Of a DNA stretch of 64,000 nucleotides, positions 10,289 to 20,500 are shown piece by piece. The DNA comes from Takakia lepidozioides (lineage: Eukaryota; Streptophyta; Takakiopsida; Takakiales; Takakiaceae). The first letter of the stretch is position 1. The number at the start of each line of letters is the position of its first letter. The position numbers were made by a program, and so were the translations under genes. The stretch lies in assembly GCA_030704615.1 (NCBI GenBank), contig CM060731.1, forward strand, positions 43,400,001 to 43,464,000, written 5' to 3'. The notes below the pieces were generated by a model, which was given only the letters and a program-made list of their open reading frames with translations, was not told where the DNA came from and did not search any database.

Positions 10289-11271
10289 TAGTAACAAGAA
10301 GTAAAGCCAAACTAATACCTCCAGTAGTAGAGGAAGAAGATGATAATGAAGGTGACAATGATATGCCTGAAGATGAAGAGACTTGGAGAGATGAGAAGGA
10401 ACTGCACAAAGAAGTGGCAGATACCATAAGGGAAATGCAGAAGAGTACTGATATTCCTGTGGCAGATTCCTCTGATTCTGATGGAGAAGAAGAAGGGAGT
10501 GAGGATGAAAGGAAGAAAGAAGATGCAGACATGCAAAGTAATGAAGAGACTTTGGCTGAAGTAATATGCCAGACCAAAGCAGAGATTACCATTGGACAGC
10601 TATTAGCTGTGGCACCTTATTGTAGGCACAGGCTGTATCAAGCAATCAATCGAATTGCCCAGGAGACAGGAAACACAGACCTGAACAACAATGTGACCAG
10701 TTATAATGTGAAGCCGGAAGGGCGAGAAACAGTCATGGACTTTGATGATTCTATGCCAGTAATCCAATTGAGAATTGGAAGCACAGAACTAACTGATGTA
10801 CTAATAGATGGAGGCTCTGGAGTAAATATCATGACAGACCAATTAAGAAAGAAGCTTGGTCTAAGTAACATGAAATCAGCCCCATTTACAGTAACAATGG
10901 CAGATCAAAGAAGTGTACAACCATTGGGATTAATAAGAGGAGTTAAGATACAGATACAGAAGATGATCTTTATGATCACAGTAACTGTGTTGAAGATGGA
11001 TGAAGTCATGGAGGCTTACTCCTTATTATTGGGACGTCCGTGGCTGAAACAGGCCAGGGTATTCCATGACTGGAATTCTCAGTTACTAACCATGCATAAT
11101 GGGATACACGAATTATCACAAAGAAATCTAGTAGATTACCTGCTACGAGAAGACCTCGAGGGGTCAGAGAGTATGACTGGAGAGGAGGACTGGATGAGGA
11201 GCAGGAAGCTACCATGTTCGCTGCACACCCAGAGTGGGAGCAGGTTGCAGAGATGCGGTTGGAAGGCCTAA
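10264..11271 (+). CDS. Retroviral-type aspartic protease region of B pol
   Basis: The frame overlaps the end of gag by 25 bases in another frame, which fits a frameshift-expressed pol. After an acidic N-terminal stretch comes DVLIDGGSGVNIM, the protease active site in its plant-gypsy form (DGGS rather than DTGA), then ADQRSVQPLGLIRGV and SLLLGRPWLKQARVFHDWNS, the conserved ILGRPWL strand next to the second psi-loop. The frame ends shortly after, overlapping the RT frame by 58 bases. Whether that second frame change is natural or a mutation is unclear; many gypsy elements have PR and RT in one frame. Confidence 0.75.
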   Translation: MCCTRSTMIVTRSKAKLIPPVVEEEDDNEGDNDMPEDEETWRDEKELHKEVADTIREMQKSTDIPVADSSDSDGEEEGSEDERKKEDADMQSNEETLAEVICQTKAEITIGQLLAVAPYCRHRLYQAINRIAQETGNTDLNNNVTSYNVKPEGRETVMDFDDSMPVIQLRIGSTELTDVLIDGGSGVNIMTDQLRKKLGLSNMKSAPFTVTMADQRSVQPLGLIRGVKIQIQKMIFMITVTVLKMDEVMEAYSLLLGRPWLKQARVFHDWNSQLLTMHNGIHELSQRNLVDYLLREDLEGSESMTGEEDWMRSRKLPCSLHTQSGSRLQRCGWKA

Positions 11272-12184
11272 GTTGTTTAAGAGGTATCTGCTGTGGTGTA
11301 GTGTCAGCAACACCAATTGAAGAGGAAACCAGCAGTTACCCATCTCATTTCTATGAAGAAAAAGAAGGAGAAATGGAAATCCTAGAGGAACCAGCCACTA
11401 TGAGTTTACAGGATGAAGTGGTGATTGGTTGGACAATCACAGCTGATGAGCAAGTGAGGGAAGTGAATGTGGGAACTAAAGAGGAACCAAGGATGGAGAA
11501 GGTAGGAGCTGATTTGGAGCCAGAATTCTTTGAAGAAGCTAAGAGTTTCTTCATCAAATACAGAGATGTATTTGCTTGGAGCTATGAGGATCTAAAAGGG
11601 ATACCACCTGAAATCTGTCAGCATAAGATTGAACTGGAACCAGGGTCAGTGCCAATCAAGCAGGCAAAGTACAGAATGAATCCCAACTACGCACAGAAGG
11701 TTGGAGAAGAGATAAAGAAGTTGGCTGAGGCTAAGTTTATATATCCAATAGAGTATACAACTTGGTTGTCACCCATTGTGATAGTTCCCAAGAAGAATGG
11801 TAAACTAAGAGTTTGCGTGAACTACAAGAAGCTGAATGCTTGTACGAAGAAAGATCCTTTCCCTTTGCCATTCACAGAAGCAGTATTAGACACTGTGGCA
11901 GGCCATGAGACGAACTCATTCATGGATGGGTTCAGTGGTTATAATCAAGTGCAAGTGGCAGAAGAAGATCAAGGAAAAACAGCTTTCATCACAGACTGGG
12001 GGGCTTATGCATACAAAGTCATGCCCTTTGGACTTTGTAATGCACCAGCGACCTTTCAGAGAGTGATAAGTGAATCTTGATATCTGGATGATTTCATGCA
12101 GGTATTCTTGGATGGTTTCAGTGTGTACAGCTCTAAGAATGAGCACTTGCATAAATTGGAGTTATGTTTGGCCAGATGCAGGAT
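11214..12184 (+). pseudogene. Reverse transcriptase N-terminal half of B, broken by a stop and by E0
   Basis: Carries the typical Ty3 RT blocks: IPPEICQHKIELEPGSVPI, LSPIVIVPKKNGKLRVCVNY, FSGYNQVQVAEEDQGKTAF and MPFGLCNAPATFQRV. A TGA at 12078-12080 interrupts it a few residues later; in the same frame follow YLDDFMQVFLDGFSVYS. The second of these segments is where the catalytic acidic pair of the family (F/YxDD) is expected and it reads FLDG, so one aspartate is lost. The gene is then split at 12185-12193 by E0 and picks up at 46282 in the same sequence context. Not functional. Confidence 0.85.
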
Positions 12185-12193
12185 GAGAGGTCT
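12185..12193. repeat. Target site duplication of E0, left copy
   Basis: GAGAGGTCT, repeated exactly at 46282-46290. Removing one copy with the element rejoins the RT gene of element B. Nine base pairs is the typical Mutator-superfamily duplication length. Confidence 0.93.
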
Positions 12194-12330
12194 CAGCGTA
12201 GCTACGGCGTGAGCCCAGCCCCGTGAGCCTGGGAGCTGAGCTCACGTTGAAGCTTTGAAGCGTGAGCTGAGCTCACGCTTCAGGGAAGCGTGAGCGGCAT
12301 GAATCTGCTGGAGAAGCAGGTCCTATAGGC
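12194..12330. repeat. E0 left terminal region with GTGAGC hairpins
   Basis: Repeated GTGAGC/GCTCAC words in both orientations. One strong hairpin has 11-bp arms (AAGCGTGAGCT and its complement) around a single base. The same sequence occurs inverted at 44440-44575, the transposase-side end of E1. It is not a straightforward long TIR match to the other element end, but both ends share TAGC/GTGAGCC words. Confidence 0.8.
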
Positions 12331-12614
12331 GAGGATTGCAGGAAGAGGGCCTATTACCGTGGACAAAACAAAGGAGGCCACCATGCACCATGTCTGCAAA
12401 TGCGTGCCAAAAAAGAGGAATATGTAAATATGGCAGATTTGAGCTCAGAATGATTGACACAGTTTTTTTCAATTCACAGAGAGACGCTTACAATGAATCG
12501 CAAGTGCATTTGCCCTCGTTCCGTGAACGAAATGTATATGTTTGTCATAAAATGAAAAGTCTTCACACGGCAACCTGGAAACCAGCATGGGAAGCGGGCA
12601 TGGCTCGTATGTGT
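12331..12614. other. E0 3' flank of transposase gene
   Basis: No open frame of note; AT-rich stretches with the inverted counterpart at 44166-44440 in E1. It presumably holds the 3' untranslated region of the transposase gene, which ends at 12615. Confidence 0.5.
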
Positions 12615-15600
12615 TCAAAGAGAAGTTGGCGGAGCTCTACGCGAGGTGTCCCGCTGCAGAAGGGTGATGACTTCTCCGTAGCCTAGTGTGGCTTGGTGAA
12701 TGAATTGGTCTCTCTTACCGTCGCAACACATAATTACAAGGTGTATGTAATATTGATGCTTGCAGGGGACCCACTTCCCTCTCATGCCGAGAGCGCCCTC
12801 ACGCATTGTTACAAAATCCGGACAAGTGCACGATGGGAAATTCCCGATGGTAACCTGATATTCTTTGGCATGAAGAACTGAGCCAATTGACAGCACTGTG
12901 TAAATCCGTCCATACCCCGGGGAAGGGACTTCGGTGATACGAGTCACCCTAGCCTGCAAAATTCTAGCCGATTCCATCTTGCATTCGTGATCTGCACCCG
13001 AAGCAACACGGCGCACTGTTTTTCCATCTCTTTTTGTTGGGTGGGAGTCGGCACCGGGTGGAGGCATTGTCGGAGCATGTGGCACATCTGTGCCGACAGT
13101 GCATAAGGGCACCACCCAGGACCGTGCAAGACAAAACCCTCCCTCCTCCAGCATGCTTATCTCGGTTGAGGACAGCGATGTCCCAATTTTCACAGGCCAA
13201 ATTGCGGGGGGAGGGGGCTTCATTATCACGGAAGGACGAACTGTTCCCTTCACGCATCGTGCCATATCGTCTGGGCAGAACCAAAACTTGTGCTCTTTTG
13301 ACTCCCCACTATGGTAAGGTCGGAACAACCCTGTGAATGTTGGAGCTGGAGTCCCCCTGGAGCCTTTGCATATTTTTGATTTGCATTTCTTGAATGAGGG
13401 GGTCCGAATTGCCATGCAAGCCACTCTAGATCCCGGTGGGGTGCGTTCTATATGCCAGTCACTATCAATGCAATCAGATTCCTGCACCATGGCCACCACC
13501 TCCTCCAATGGGATTTCCGCTGCTATGCTTGCATGTTCTGCACCTGCTCCACAGGAGGAGGACCCACCTGGGAAGGGGCCGGCACAGGACTTAGTCTGCA
13601 CTGGAGACACCTTTGGCACAGAGAAATTGACCCTGTCTGGCCTATGGGAATCTCCATCTGACCCTGGAAGAGTGTTTAATTTCCTTTTGCATGATCCAAA
13701 TCTTTCCTCGCCTTCCAAATGGGGGAGCCTGGATTGCAGAGGGGAGCCTTCAGTGCACCTGTTTAGAGCTCTGGCCATCTTTGACGGGTCTCCGGACCTA
13801 CTCGCAGCCCTTAGCATCAACAAAGTCGTATCGGGGCCCTTCCCTCCACCCCGTCCCATCAGAAAATTGCGGTACCTGGTTTGTTGTGTAAGTGCCCGCA
13901 CCATGTCATCAGCAGTGGCCACATACAAGTCACGACCTGCTTTGGTAGACTGTTGCATCCAGGCGTTGTGAACAGTCTCTGCCAAATTACACGATGGCAT
14001 GTCGGCCAAGTCCTCCAAGGACATGTCCTGCAGGAGGCATTGCATGGAAATGTGAGGAAGGAAAAGAAATGGTAGAGGTTCTTCAAGTGACAATCGAACA
14101 ACCCCAAATGAACAGGCACGATGCAAAGTGCAATTTGTGTTTAAGGAAAACTTGTGAGGCTTACCGTCGTCATGAAAGCTCCCCACTGTCTGTACCTGAA
14201 GTGCCAGAAAACCAACCAGTCCTCCAACTCCTTCAGGTGGATACCTGTAGCAGCACCAGAGGAGAACCACCAAGCCCGGATTGCCTGGTAAGTGCTCTCA
14301 GCTTCTCCCATTGAGGTGGCATTCTTGTACTTCAGACAGAGCCTTCTATGCTCCAACTGAAGGTCAGGGCGAATGCAGCGCTTTGTATGACGTGCCAGAG
14401 ATTGACTCCAATGGAAGAGGCATGTGCGCTCCCTATTTTCCATTGGGACCCTAGGATCCCCCGAACCAAACACGCGCCGCACTGCATTGAAATTTGCCTG
14501 TGCACTATCAGCCATGAAGCCCGCAAAATTTGTGTTCTGTATTCCATTGCGCTGCATGACGGTCAGGAGGGAATTCCACATGAGCATCTGGGATTCAGTG
14601 TCCTCCGACTGCATATCACAAATTGCTATGGAGAGCACACGCTGGTACGCTGGATCATACACATGGCACGCCATGGTTGTCCAACCCTTCACCCGTTTGC
14701 AGTGATCAAACATTAACCAACATTTAGCCAAATCTCCTCCAGGTTGCATTCGGCGGACAATGCTCACACCACTGCCTTGGCCCACAGCGGACATCTTGAA
14801 CAAATACACTTTGGACGAGCCCTGGCCAGGGAACATACTGTTTTGAATGAATTCATAGCGACTCCTCCGTTTGAGGTCCATAATGTTGTCCATGAATCCA
14901 GCAGTGCCTGTGCCCATTCTGAGTGCATTCACCTGGTTTCGAATATTGGGAGAGCTCAAACGGAGAAATGGTCCATGACTGCCTCAAGGGAATCTGCATC
15001 CAGCATTGGCTGTGTCGCATCCCCTTCACCCAGTATGTGTTTTTCCAGGAATGCCTTGCTAGCTGCAAGCGCTATAGCAGAAGGTGTTGCACAAGGGGCA
15101 TTGTGGAACTCTTGCTTCAGTAGATTTCTAGCGATGTCCACGCTATCCCTGCAACTCCCTTTGGACACAGGATGCTCGTGTGCACCCATATGAATGCAGG
15201 CACGAGTCATTGTCTTGCATCGATGTGCCACCTGATACATACGAGCGTGGCAAACAGAAACACAGGACGGGAAAGTTTGCAGAACCTGCACACAAAAGTA
15301 TTGGTCTTGGGAGGTGCAAGCCCTGGGGTGAAAGGATTCAGGGGCACACCTTCCCACTCACTTTCGTTTGGCTGAGCGCTGTTTCTCAGCCGAGGGCAAG
15401 AAATATTCAGGCACTTGCAATGCCCAACGCAAACCGACCTCCGAAATTTCAAGCCAATGTCGTTATGGATGTTCGACGTTTTTGTCCTGCACCAAGGATG
15501 TCCGTCATGTTTCTTGTCCATGCCCTGCAGAAGCCCAGCCAGTCCACTGGAAGACGTGGGAGGGTTGAGCTCAAACAAGATGTCCCCATCAAACTGAGCT

Positions 15601-16193
15601 GGCACGTATTGAACCCGTTGCACTGGAAGGGACTCCCAATCAACAAAACGTAGCTCGCTCTTGCACCCAGGCACACCTGCGAGGGCTTTCAATTTTGGAA
15701 TGACACTTGTTATCTCTTGCAATTCGTCATCATGCAATAAGGGAGTTTGCACTGGCGGAGGAATCTCAGAAACATCCTCCGAGGACGAGTCCGAAAGAGT
15801 CACGAAGGTAGTGGATGTGCTCACCTCTTGTTTCACAGGAACTGTGCCCTTCTGTTGCACGACCGATGCTGCAGTGCCAGGGGTAACGACTGATCCTGCT
15901 GATTGTCTTCTCTCTTTTCCAAGGACACGGTATGTTCCTGGAAGGACTCTCCACTTCCTTCCACACTCGCCAACCAAGGGTTTCTCCAAGTGCCCAGAAT
16001 CCAAATTCCCATCATCGTCATACACCTCTTTCTGAACAAGCAGAGAACCCAACTCCAGCGGGAACACTGTAACCAGCTCATCCTCATGAACAACTGCATA
16101 CCCATCGTCGTCTGCAGTGGCAGTCAGTGGAAGAGTACCTGCATTGGAATGGAATCGAGCGAGTGCATCTCGCTCCCTCGACATGTTTTCCAT
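12615..16193 (-). pseudogene. MULE-type transposase with SWIM zinc finger (E0 copy)
   Basis: Reads from about 16193 (ATG at 16193 or 16184; E1 lacks the first ATG) to TAG/TGA at 12615; about 1,150 residues with at least one intron (about 14040-14165). Order: Asp/Glu/Ser-rich N-terminus; a Cys/His cluster (CVGHCKCLNISC...FVCRFCK, 15.3-15.45 kb); transposase core at 14.96-14.2 kb with CHVYDP, FMADSAQANFNAVRRVFG and CLFHWSQSLARH, the D, D and Cys/His blocks of MULE enzymes; a Pro-rich linker; and near the C-terminus a SWIM finger (FPSCTCPDF...VPCKHQYYIHL, CxC...CxH). It would cut and join the element's ends. Compared with E1 it has single-base losses near 15273 and 14958, so it is probably dead. 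The 9-bp duplications support the MULE assignment over KDZ. Confidence 0.8.
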
Positions 16194-17120
16194 CACTGAA
16201 CGAAACTGGCGATTCAGAACGGAATCCCCGAACTGAGAGCCCGTAATTATCGAAAGTGGAAATACCACCAGCAAACTGAGGTCAACAAGGGTAGCACCAA
16301 ACCAAAGGCTGCCGGCGATGCATGCCAAGGATGTAGGGATGACGTGCACCTTCACCTCCCACCAACCAGAAAAACCGTTTTGAAAGACCAGAGCCACAAG
16401 AAGCCGTGCTGTTTTTGGATGGAAAACAAACCCTGAAAATGACATGAAACCATCCATTATGAAATGACGGCAACAACCCTGGAGAGAGCAGTAAACAGGA
16501 AGATCCGATTGTAATGAGATTGTGTTGCGCCAGAATAGCACAGAACAAACACTGACACTCCAAGAGATACCTCGCACGAATGTGTGCAACACATGGTCAT
16601 ATCCGACAAAATCCTTTATACCGAATGACCCCATGGGGACGGTCACGGCATAAAAAAAACCACAGGGCATGCAGTACAACACACGTGGATGCATATGTGA
16701 AGCATAACAATTATTGCGAATCTGGAAGAACTGCTCGGAATTGAAAAAGCACTACATTTCTACGGCACATTCGAATTTGAAAGAAGGCAAGGAGGCCGCC
16801 ATGTATTGGCAGGCGGCGAAGTACATCTGACATATATCGCAAATGCATGCAACGGATGTTCTTTTTCTTCGGCGCTTATTAGCTGGGTAATACAAAGACG
16901 CCAAAATGGATGAATTCCGTTCGCACACAATATCAACACCCGCATCCAAATACGGTTGACAACGTCCATTTTTATTTTTGTTACATGCGATACCAGGACT
17001 TGTTGCAAACGTCAAACTGGAGAGCTCCAGGGGCATCGTGGGGAGCCCTTGTTTCCAGCGGAGGAGAAAGAGAAGGAAGTCATTATACTTCACGAGTTCT
17101 AGAAACAGGAATAGAGCTAG
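16194..17120. other. E0 region between transposase start and acidic ORF
   Basis: About 0.9 kb, long frames but low-quality translations; the matching E1 segment (39670-40600) has frequent stops and indels, so I regard it as non-coding. It should hold the divergent promoters of the transposase (leftward) and the acidic ORF (rightward). No TATA box could be chosen with confidence. Confidence 0.45.
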
Positions 17121-17127
17121 ATATAGA

Positions 17128-17441
17128 ATGAGGATGGAAAGAGTGGAGGAAGAGGAAAAGGAGGAAGAAGAGGGAATACAGGAAAGTGTGGCGATGGAGG
17201 AGCAGGAATCTGGAGAAGAACAACAACAACCAACATAGTTCCAGGAACAGGCGAGGAGGACACTGCGTCTGAGGGAGAGACAGACGACATGGAGGAAGAT
17301 GTTGACACTGGCCTCACGAAGAATCTGACCACGGGAAAGAGGAAGGGGGAGAGGCTCACCTACATAGTCGGCGAAGAGAGCAGCCCGAAGCGGAAAGGGT
17401 CCCCGGCAACTGGGGAGTCTTCTCGAGTACCTACGAAAAAG
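17128..17441 (+). pseudogene. Small acidic/NLS-bearing ORF, possible 5' exon of the ParB-methyltransferase gene (E0)
   Basis: Starts MRMERVEEEEKEEEEG, continues Glu/Gln-rich, then DMEEDVDTGL and a bipartite basic stretch (SSPKRKGSP...VPTKKVKS) that looks like a nuclear localisation signal. In E0 a TAG interrupts it near 17237; the E1 version is open across that point but has a one-base loss earlier. The frame runs up to AAAAAG/GTAAAA at 17441, a good splice donor, immediately before the satellite. It points in the same direction as the ParB-methyltransferase gene on the other side of the satellite, so it may be its first coding exon; alternatively it is a separate small gene. Confidence 0.45.
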
Positions 17442-17518
17442 GTAAAATCTACAGGACCCACATTTGTGAAGAATTCGGCTTTCAATGGCAGGTATTTGAG
17501 AAAGAAAGAACCATTCAG

Positions 17519-20500
17519 TGGCAGCTCAAACAGTGTGCGTTGCCGCACACTGTTTGAGCTGCACAAGTCACTGTTTAAGGGTGCAAAATTCTTCCTTCAA
17601 CGACACCTTTCTGAGGATGAAATGAACCCCGCACTTCCAACTCAAACAGTGTGCGGCAACGCACACTGTTTGAGCAGATCTTCTCAATGTTTTAGGGTGC
17701 AAAATTTGGCCTTGGAGTCAGTTATCTGCGGGTGAAATGAACCCTTCACTGCCAGCCCAAACAGTGTGCGGCAACGCACACTGTTTGAGCTGAACATTTC
17801 AATGTTTTAGGGTGCGAAATTTGGACTTCAGGGGCACCTTTCTGAGGATGGAATGAACCCTGCACTGCCAGCTCAAACAGTGTGCGGCAACGCACACTGT
17901 TTGAGCTGAACATTTCAATGTTTTAGGGTGCAAAATTTGGACTGCAGGGGCACCTATGTGAGGATGAAATGAACCTTTCACTGTCAGCCCAAACAGTGTG
18001 CGGCAACGCACACTGTTTGAGCTGAACATTTCAATGTTTTAGGGTGCAAAATTTGGTCTTGCTGTCTGTTATCTGAGGGTGAAATGAACCCTTCACTGCC
18101 AGCTCAAACAGTGTGCGGCAACGCACACTGTTTGAGCTGAACATTTCAATGTTTCAGGGTGCAAAATTTGGACTTCAGGGGCACCTATCTTAGGGTGAAA
18201 TGAACCCTTCACTGCCAGCTCAGACAGTGTGCGGCAACGCACACTGTTTGAGCTGAACATTTCAATGTTTCAGGGTGCAAAATTTGGACTTCAGGGGCAC
18301 CTATCTTAAGGTGAAATGAACCCTTCACTGCCAGCTCAGACAGTGTGCGGCAACGCACACTGTTTGAGCTGAACATTTCAATGTTTCAGGGTGCAAAATT
18401 TGGACTTCAGGGGCACCTATATGAGGATGAAATGAACCCTTCACTGTCAGCCCAAACAGTGTGCGGCAACGCACACTGTTTGAGCTGAACATTTCAATGT
18501 TTTAGGGTGCAAAATTTGGTCTTGCTGTCTGTTATCTGAGGGTGAAATGAACCCTTCACTGCCAGCTCAAACAGTGTGCGGCAACGCACACTGTTTGAGC
18601 TGAACATTTCAATGTTTCAGGGTGCAAAATTTGGACTTCAGGGGCACCTATCTGAGGGTGAAATGAACCCTTCACTGCCAGCTCAGACAGTGTGCGGCAA
18701 CGCACACTGTTTGAGCTGAACATTTCAATGTTTCAGGGTGCAAAATTTGGACTTCAGGGGCACCTATCTTAAGGTGAAATGAACCCTTCACTGCCAGCTC
18801 AGACAGTGTGCGGCAACGCACACTGTTTGAGCTGAACATTTCAATGTTTCAGGGTGCAAAATTTGGACTTCAGGGGCACCTATAATAGGATGAAATGAAC
18901 CCTTCACTGTCAGCTCAAACAGTGTGCGGCAACGCACACTGTTTGAGCTGAACATTTCAATGTTCTAGGGTGCAAAATTTGGTCTTCAGGGTATGTTATC
19001 TGAGGTTGAAATGAACCCTTCACAACCAGCTCAAACAGTGTGCGGCAACGCACACTGTTTGAGCTGATTTTTTCAATGTTTTAGGGTGCAAAATTTGGTC
19101 TTGCTGTCTGTTATCTGAGGGTGAAATGAACCCTTCACTGCTAGCTCAAACAGTGTGCGGCACCGCACACTGTTTGAGCTGAACATTTCAATGTTTAAGG
19201 GTGCAAAATTTGGACTTCAGGGGCACCTATATTAGGATGAAATGAACCCTTCACTGTCAGCCCAAACAGTGTGCGGCAACGCACACTGTTTGAGCTGAAC
19301 ATTTCAATGTTTTAGGGTGCAAAATTTGGTCTTGCTGTCTGTTATCTGAGGGTGAAATGAACCCTTCAATGCCAGCTCAGACAGTGTGCGGCAACGCACA
19401 CTGTTTGAGCTGAACATTTCAATGTTTCAGGGTGCAAAATTTGGACTTCAGGGGCACCTATCTTAGGGTGAAATGAACCCTTCACTGCCAGCTCAGACAG
19501 TGTGCGGCAACGCACACTGTTTAGCTGAACATTTCAATGTTTCAGGGTGCAAAATTTGGACTTCAGGGGCACCTATAATAGGATGAAATGAACCCTTCAC
19601 TGTCAGCCCAAACAGTGTGCGGCAACGCACACTGTTTGAGCTGAACATTTCAATGTTTTAGGGTGCAAAATTTGGTCTTGCTGTCTGTTATCTGAGGGTG
19701 AAATGAACCCTTCACTGCCAGCTCAGACAGTGTGCGGCAACGCACACTGTTTGAGCTGAACATTTCAATGTTTCAGGGTGCAAAATTTGGACTTCAGGGG
19801 CACCTATCTAGAGGTGAAATGAACCCTTCACTGCCAGCTCAGACAGTGTGCGGCAACGCACACTGTTTGAGCTGAACATTTCAATGTTTCAGGGTGCAAA
19901 ATTTGGACTTCAGGGGCACCTATCTTAGGGTGAAATGAACCCTTCACTGCCAGCTCAAACAGTGTGCGGCAACGCACACTGTTTGAGCTGAACATTTCAA
20001 TGTTTCAGGGTGCAAAATTTGGACTTCAGGGGCACCTATAATAGGATGAAATGAACCCTTCACTGTCAGCCCAAACAGTGTGCGGCAACGCACACTGTTT
20101 GAGCTGAACATTTCAATGTTTTAGGGTGCAAAATTTGGTCTTGCTGGTCTGTTATCTGAGGGTGAAATGAACCCTTCACTGCCAGCTCAGACAGTGTGCG
20201 GCAACGCACACTGTTTGAGCTGAACATTTCAATGTTTTAGGGTGCAAAATTTGGACTTCAGGGGCACCTATCTGAGGGTGAAATGAACCCTTCACTGCCA
20301 GCTCAAACAGTGTGCGGCAACGCACACTGTTTGAGCTGAACATTTCAATGTTTCAGGGTGCAAAATTTGGACTTCAGGGGCACCTATAATATGATGAAAT
20401 GAACCCTTCACTGTCAGCCCAAACAGTGTGCGGCAACGCACACTGTTTGAGCTGAACATTTCAATGTTTTAGGGTGCAAAATTTGGTCTTGCTGTCTGTT

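Noticed and set aside
12615-16193. KDZ (Kyakuja/Dileera/Zisupton) transposase
   Set aside because: Large size, Cys clusters and modification-gene cargo fit, but 9-bp duplications, the MADSAQANF and CLFHW blocks and the SWIM finger favour MULE. Not fully excluded.
15207-16694. Transposase start at 16694 (full-length 495-codon frame)
   Set aside because: The first ~165 codons are not conserved in frame in E1 and have low-quality, hydrophobic composition; the conserved protein begins near 16190.
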